Of a DNA stretch of 24,970 nt, positions 22,917-24,970 are shown piece by piece (within the stretch, counting starts at the first letter, position 1; each line of letters starts with the position of its first letter). Made by a program: the position numbers and the translations under genes. The notes under the pieces are model-generated. The model did not search any database. It was not told the DNA's origin and saw nothing but the letters and a program-made list of their open reading frames with translations. Source of the DNA: a virus; the IMG/VR virus record IMGVR_UViG_3300032607_000466, positions 1 to 24,970 of that record; one strand, written 5' to 3'.

Positions 22917-23978
22917 CTAAGCAGAATAGAACTCTAAATTACGTTTTAGACGTTCATCATTAGGTTCTATGTTAAGTGCTTCTTGTCCAAATGTCAGGGC
23001 ATCCTCTTTAAAACCTAAATGATAAGAAGAAATTGCTGCCATATCGTATGGTGTGTAACCCCACGCTTTAGGGTCTGTTAAGTATTCAAGTGGTCGTTGT
23101 TTTATATCTAAGGCTCTTTTTGCCATTCTAAGGCAAGCGTGCCAATCACTGACGCTGTAGTAATACTCGGAGAGTTCAACTAATGCTTCTCTTGACTCAG
23201 GGTATTCCTCATGTGCTTTCATTAACCAAACCGTTTTTTCAGCACCTTCAGAACATCTAGCGATGTAACGCATTGATGCAGCACGCTCTGGTTTCCAAAC
23301 AGCATTTGGCAACGAAAGATGTCGTTGTAACTCTGCCTTTGCTTTGTCGCACATTCCATTGAAGTAATACTCTCTACCTAAGTAGTGAGCATTTCTATCA
23401 TCGTTTGGACTTTCTGCTACAGCCATTTCTAACAATGGGAAGTATTGACTTCTAGATTTAGTATTGTCTGGGTAGTGATGTATCTGTAAATCTGTCCATG
23501 ATTGAGTCTCTTCCATCCCGTAATTTCGCATAACTTCATGCACAGGGTGTGTCCACCTGTAGCCCTTACGTGAATGAATCTTATCTCCACTGTAAGTTAA
23601 ACCTTCTGAACCATCTGCATTCCAAGACCATGTGTATTTATAACGAGGACGAGTAATTCCGTCAGGAACTTTCTCTAACTCTTCACGCCATCCCGCAACA
23701 AAAATTTCGTCCATATCTAGTGCGATGCAGTAGTCCATGTCTTTAGGGATTGCAGCAACTGCTGCATTTCGTGCGTCATCAAATCTCCAAGGAACAATAG
23801 CAATTTGAACAACGTTAATTCCCAATGCTTTGGCTTTTTTAATTGTCTTATCTGTTGAACCAGTATCTGCAATAAGAAGGAAGTCTGCTTCTTTAGCAGC
23901 CTCATACCAACGCTCTACAAACTGTTCTTCATTTAACGCAATTGCATAAACAGCAATTTTTAGTTTTTTTGTAGCCAT
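22917..23978 (-). CDS. GT2-type glycosyltransferase with TPR-like C-terminus
   Basis: This is a 353-residue protein. Residues 1-110 form a GT-A fold: KIAVYAIALNEEQFVERW (7-24), ADTGSTDKT (37-45, nucleotide-sugar binding), WRFDDARN (64-71) and the metal site LDMDE (87-91). These are the marks of family 2 transferases that add a sugar from an activated donor. From about 190 to the end, repeated helix pairs (AHYLGREYYFNG, ALVELSEYYY, AISSYHLGFKEDAL, FGQEALNIEPND) look like tetratricopeptide repeats. It overlaps the methyltransferase by 19 nt. It may glycosylate a virion protein or modify a host surface glycan; neither is shown. Confidence 0.85.
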   Translation of the reverse strand: MATKKLKIAVYAIALNEEQFVERWYEAAKEADFLLIADTGSTDKTIKKAKALGINVVQIAIVPWRFDDARNAAVAAIPKDMDYCIALDMDEIFVAGWREELEKVPDGITRPRYKYTWSWNADGSEGLTYSGDKIHSRKGYRWTHPVHEVMRNYGMEETQSWTDLQIHHYPDNTKSRSQYFPLLEMAVAESPNDDRNAHYLGREYYFNGMCDKAKAELQRHLSLPNAVWKPERAASMRYIARCSEGAEKTVWLMKAHEEYPESREALVELSEYYYSVSDWHACLRMAKRALDIKQRPLEYLTDPKAWGYTPYDMAAISSYHLGFKEDALTFGQEALNIEPNDERLKRNLEFYSA

Positions 23979-24538
23979 ACCTGTAGCCCCTTTTCTAAAA
24001 CTGTAAATTCATGAGCAGGTACGCAAGAAAGAATTGCGTCAATTGCAGGTTTAGGGTCATAGAAGGGTTCTTTACCAAGAGACCACATATAGTCATCAAA
24101 TGCCAAAATACCGTTAGGCTTTAAAAACAAGAGAGCGTTTATACTATCTTTAAGCACTGACATTGCCTTGTGGTCGCCGTCAATGTAGATGAAGTCAAAA
24201 GAAGATACGTTCCTGCTAAAGAACTCATCACTAGTCATTTTGCGTTTATAAAGACGTTCTTCGTTTTGAAACCAAAGGGTTCTTAAGTCATAGGTCTCTT
24301 CTACGCTATGCCAGTTCATCTCTGCGTGGGCTGGCTCTTCTGAACCTTCCCAGGTATCAACATCAGTTAAAGTGGAGTTAACATTTTTAAAGGCGTTAGC
24401 AAATAGCCATTCAGTAGCATCACCTGTGTATGCACCTATTTGTAAACAGTTAAGGTTCTTTTCGGCAAGGGGCAAAAGAAACTTCTCAAAGTTTGCTTCT
24501 GCTCCACCTGCTTTAAACCAGTTTGGGTAGTCCGTCAT
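23960..24538 (-). CDS. Class I SAM-dependent methyltransferase
   Basis: This is a 192-residue protein. Residues 31-45 (CLQIGAYTGDATEWL) are the SAM-binding motif I with the GxxxG loop. TDVDTW (58-63) is the acidic end of strand 2. SFDFIYIDGDHKAMSVLKDS (113-132) and PNGILAFDDYMW (141-152) are later strands typical of the Methyltransf_24 family. The target cannot be read from the sequence; such enzymes often methylate sugars or small molecules. GGAG lies 7 nt upstream of the ATG. Its 19-nt overlap with the glycosyltransferase suggests that both act on the same glycan. Confidence 0.85.
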   Translation of the reverse strand: MTDYPNWFKAGGAEANFEKFLLPLAEKNLNCLQIGAYTGDATEWLFANAFKNVNSTLTDVDTWEGSEEPAHAEMNWHSVEETYDLRTLWFQNEERLYKRKMTSDEFFSRNVSSFDFIYIDGDHKAMSVLKDSINALLFLKPNGILAFDDYMWSLGKEPFYDPKPAIDAILSCVPAHEFTVLEKGLQVWLQKN

Positions 24539-24558
24539 TTATGCTCCGTTTTACTAGA

Positions 24559-24970
24559 TTATCCGACTATATTTAAATCACCTTGCATGCCTGAGTGTAA
24601 TTCACATACATAATACAGTGTATTTGGAGCACCAGCAGGTACGGTAAATGTAATACCTCCTACGTCTTCTCCATTATTTGTTACGCCAGTATTGTAGGCG
24701 TTAGCACTAGTAGTGGTTTTGGTTGTCTTAATATAGAAGGGGTGGCCTGATGCGTTAATTGTAAAGAAGTATGTTTGTCCTCTAACCAAGGTTAGGGTTG
24801 GGTTTGCAAAGCCAGCAATAGTGTAAGAACCAGTACCAGAGTTTGTAACGCCGTAGTTCTCAATAATAGAAAGACCAATAGCACCAGTTGGACCTGTGGC
24901 TCCAGTAGGACCTGTAACAGATGAGAAACAGCCAGATGCACCAGTCGCACCAGTAGCACCAGAAGGACCA
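24559..24970 (-). CDS. Collagen-like and cupredoxin-like protein, 5' end outside the window
   Basis: The frame is open to the right edge. The visible residues begin with Gly-X-Y triplets (24969-24874), followed by a beta domain with SGHPFYIKTT, GGITFTVPAGAP and YYVCELHSGMQGDL at the end. His of HPF plus Cys, His and Met of CELHSGM form a ligand set like that of blue copper (cupredoxin) folds. In phages such domains appear on structural proteins where the collagen part makes trimeric shafts. The downstream start of the shorter reading (TTG at 24789) is only an internal codon. Copper binding and virion display are inferences. The stop TAA lies 20 nt before the methyltransferase start. Confidence 0.7.
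   Translation of the reverse strand, partial: GPSGATGATGASGCFSSVTGPTGATGPTGAIGLSIIENYGVTNSGTGSYTIAGFANPTLTLVRGQTYFFTINASGHPFYIKTTKTTTSANAYNTGVTNNGEDVGGITFTVPAGAPNTLYYVCELHSGMQGDLNIVG
24874..24969 (-). repeat. Gly-X-Y collagen-like repeats
   Basis: On the minus strand, codons from the right edge read GPSGATGATGASG, a short break (CFSSVT), then GPTGATGPTGAIG. The triplets GAT and GPT recur, giving a repetitive DNA track. The break contains the only cysteine of the repeat segment, which could lock a trimer. The array continues beyond the window. Confidence 0.75.

Noticed and set aside
24559-24789. Short version of the cupredoxin-like gene starting at TTG 24789
   Set aside because: The frame stays open to the right edge with collagen-like triplets in the same frame, so this TTG is an internal Leu codon.

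Overview
This window is a 25-kb stretch of the late (virion) region of a contractile-tailed phage, followed by the start of a small regulatory or replication segment. Every supported gene lies on the minus strand, so transcription runs from high to low coordinates. Genes abut or overlap by 1-19 nt, commonly as ATGA/GTGA overlaps, with few gaps. The host cannot be proven from this sequence. The low-to-moderate GC, the peptidoglycan hydrolase domains in the tape measure and the style of the small proteins fit an uncultured aquatic phage. A Gram-positive host such as a freshwater actinobacterium is an inference. Terminase, portal and major capsid genes are not in the window and probably lie beyond the right edge.

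Right part (24970 to 20119): a collagen-like/cupredoxin-like protein open at the edge, a class I methyltransferase, a GT2-type glycosyltransferase with TPR-like repeats, a probable head/neck protein, a 50-codon ORF, a beta-helix protein, and five tiny proteins, four of them basic (Lys-rich) and two with several cysteines. A clear Rho-independent terminator (20078-20097) closes this block.

Middle part (19994 to 7652): an ordered contractile-tail module. It comprises a small membrane protein, an HK97-gp10-like neck protein, a tail-terminator-like protein, sheath, tube, a zinc-ribbon protein in the tail-assembly-chaperone slot with a candidate +1 frameshift extension, a tape measure carrying M23 and lysozyme-like domains, a tube-initiator-like protein, a LysM wedge protein, a gpD-like hub, a gp25-like wedge protein, a gpJ-like wedge protein, and a gpV/gp5-like spike.

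Left tail-tip part (7585 to 2191): adhesion and fibre proteins. One has a beta-sandwich interrupted by 20 cysteines arranged in 22-residue repeats. Another is a gpI-like protein fused to carbohydrate-binding-like modules. A membrane protein that could be a holin follows.

Far left (2181 to 1): a Rossmann/SLOG-like protein, a winged-helix protein whose linker DNA carries clustered inverted repeats (candidate intragenic origin, lambda O-like), an FmdB-like zinc ribbon, a nested 32-codon Cys-rich ORF, two small unknown proteins, and the first codons of another gene.

The most interesting items are the candidate +1 recoding site before the tape measure, the Cys-repeat insertion in the adhesin, and the repeat cluster inside the winged-helix gene.
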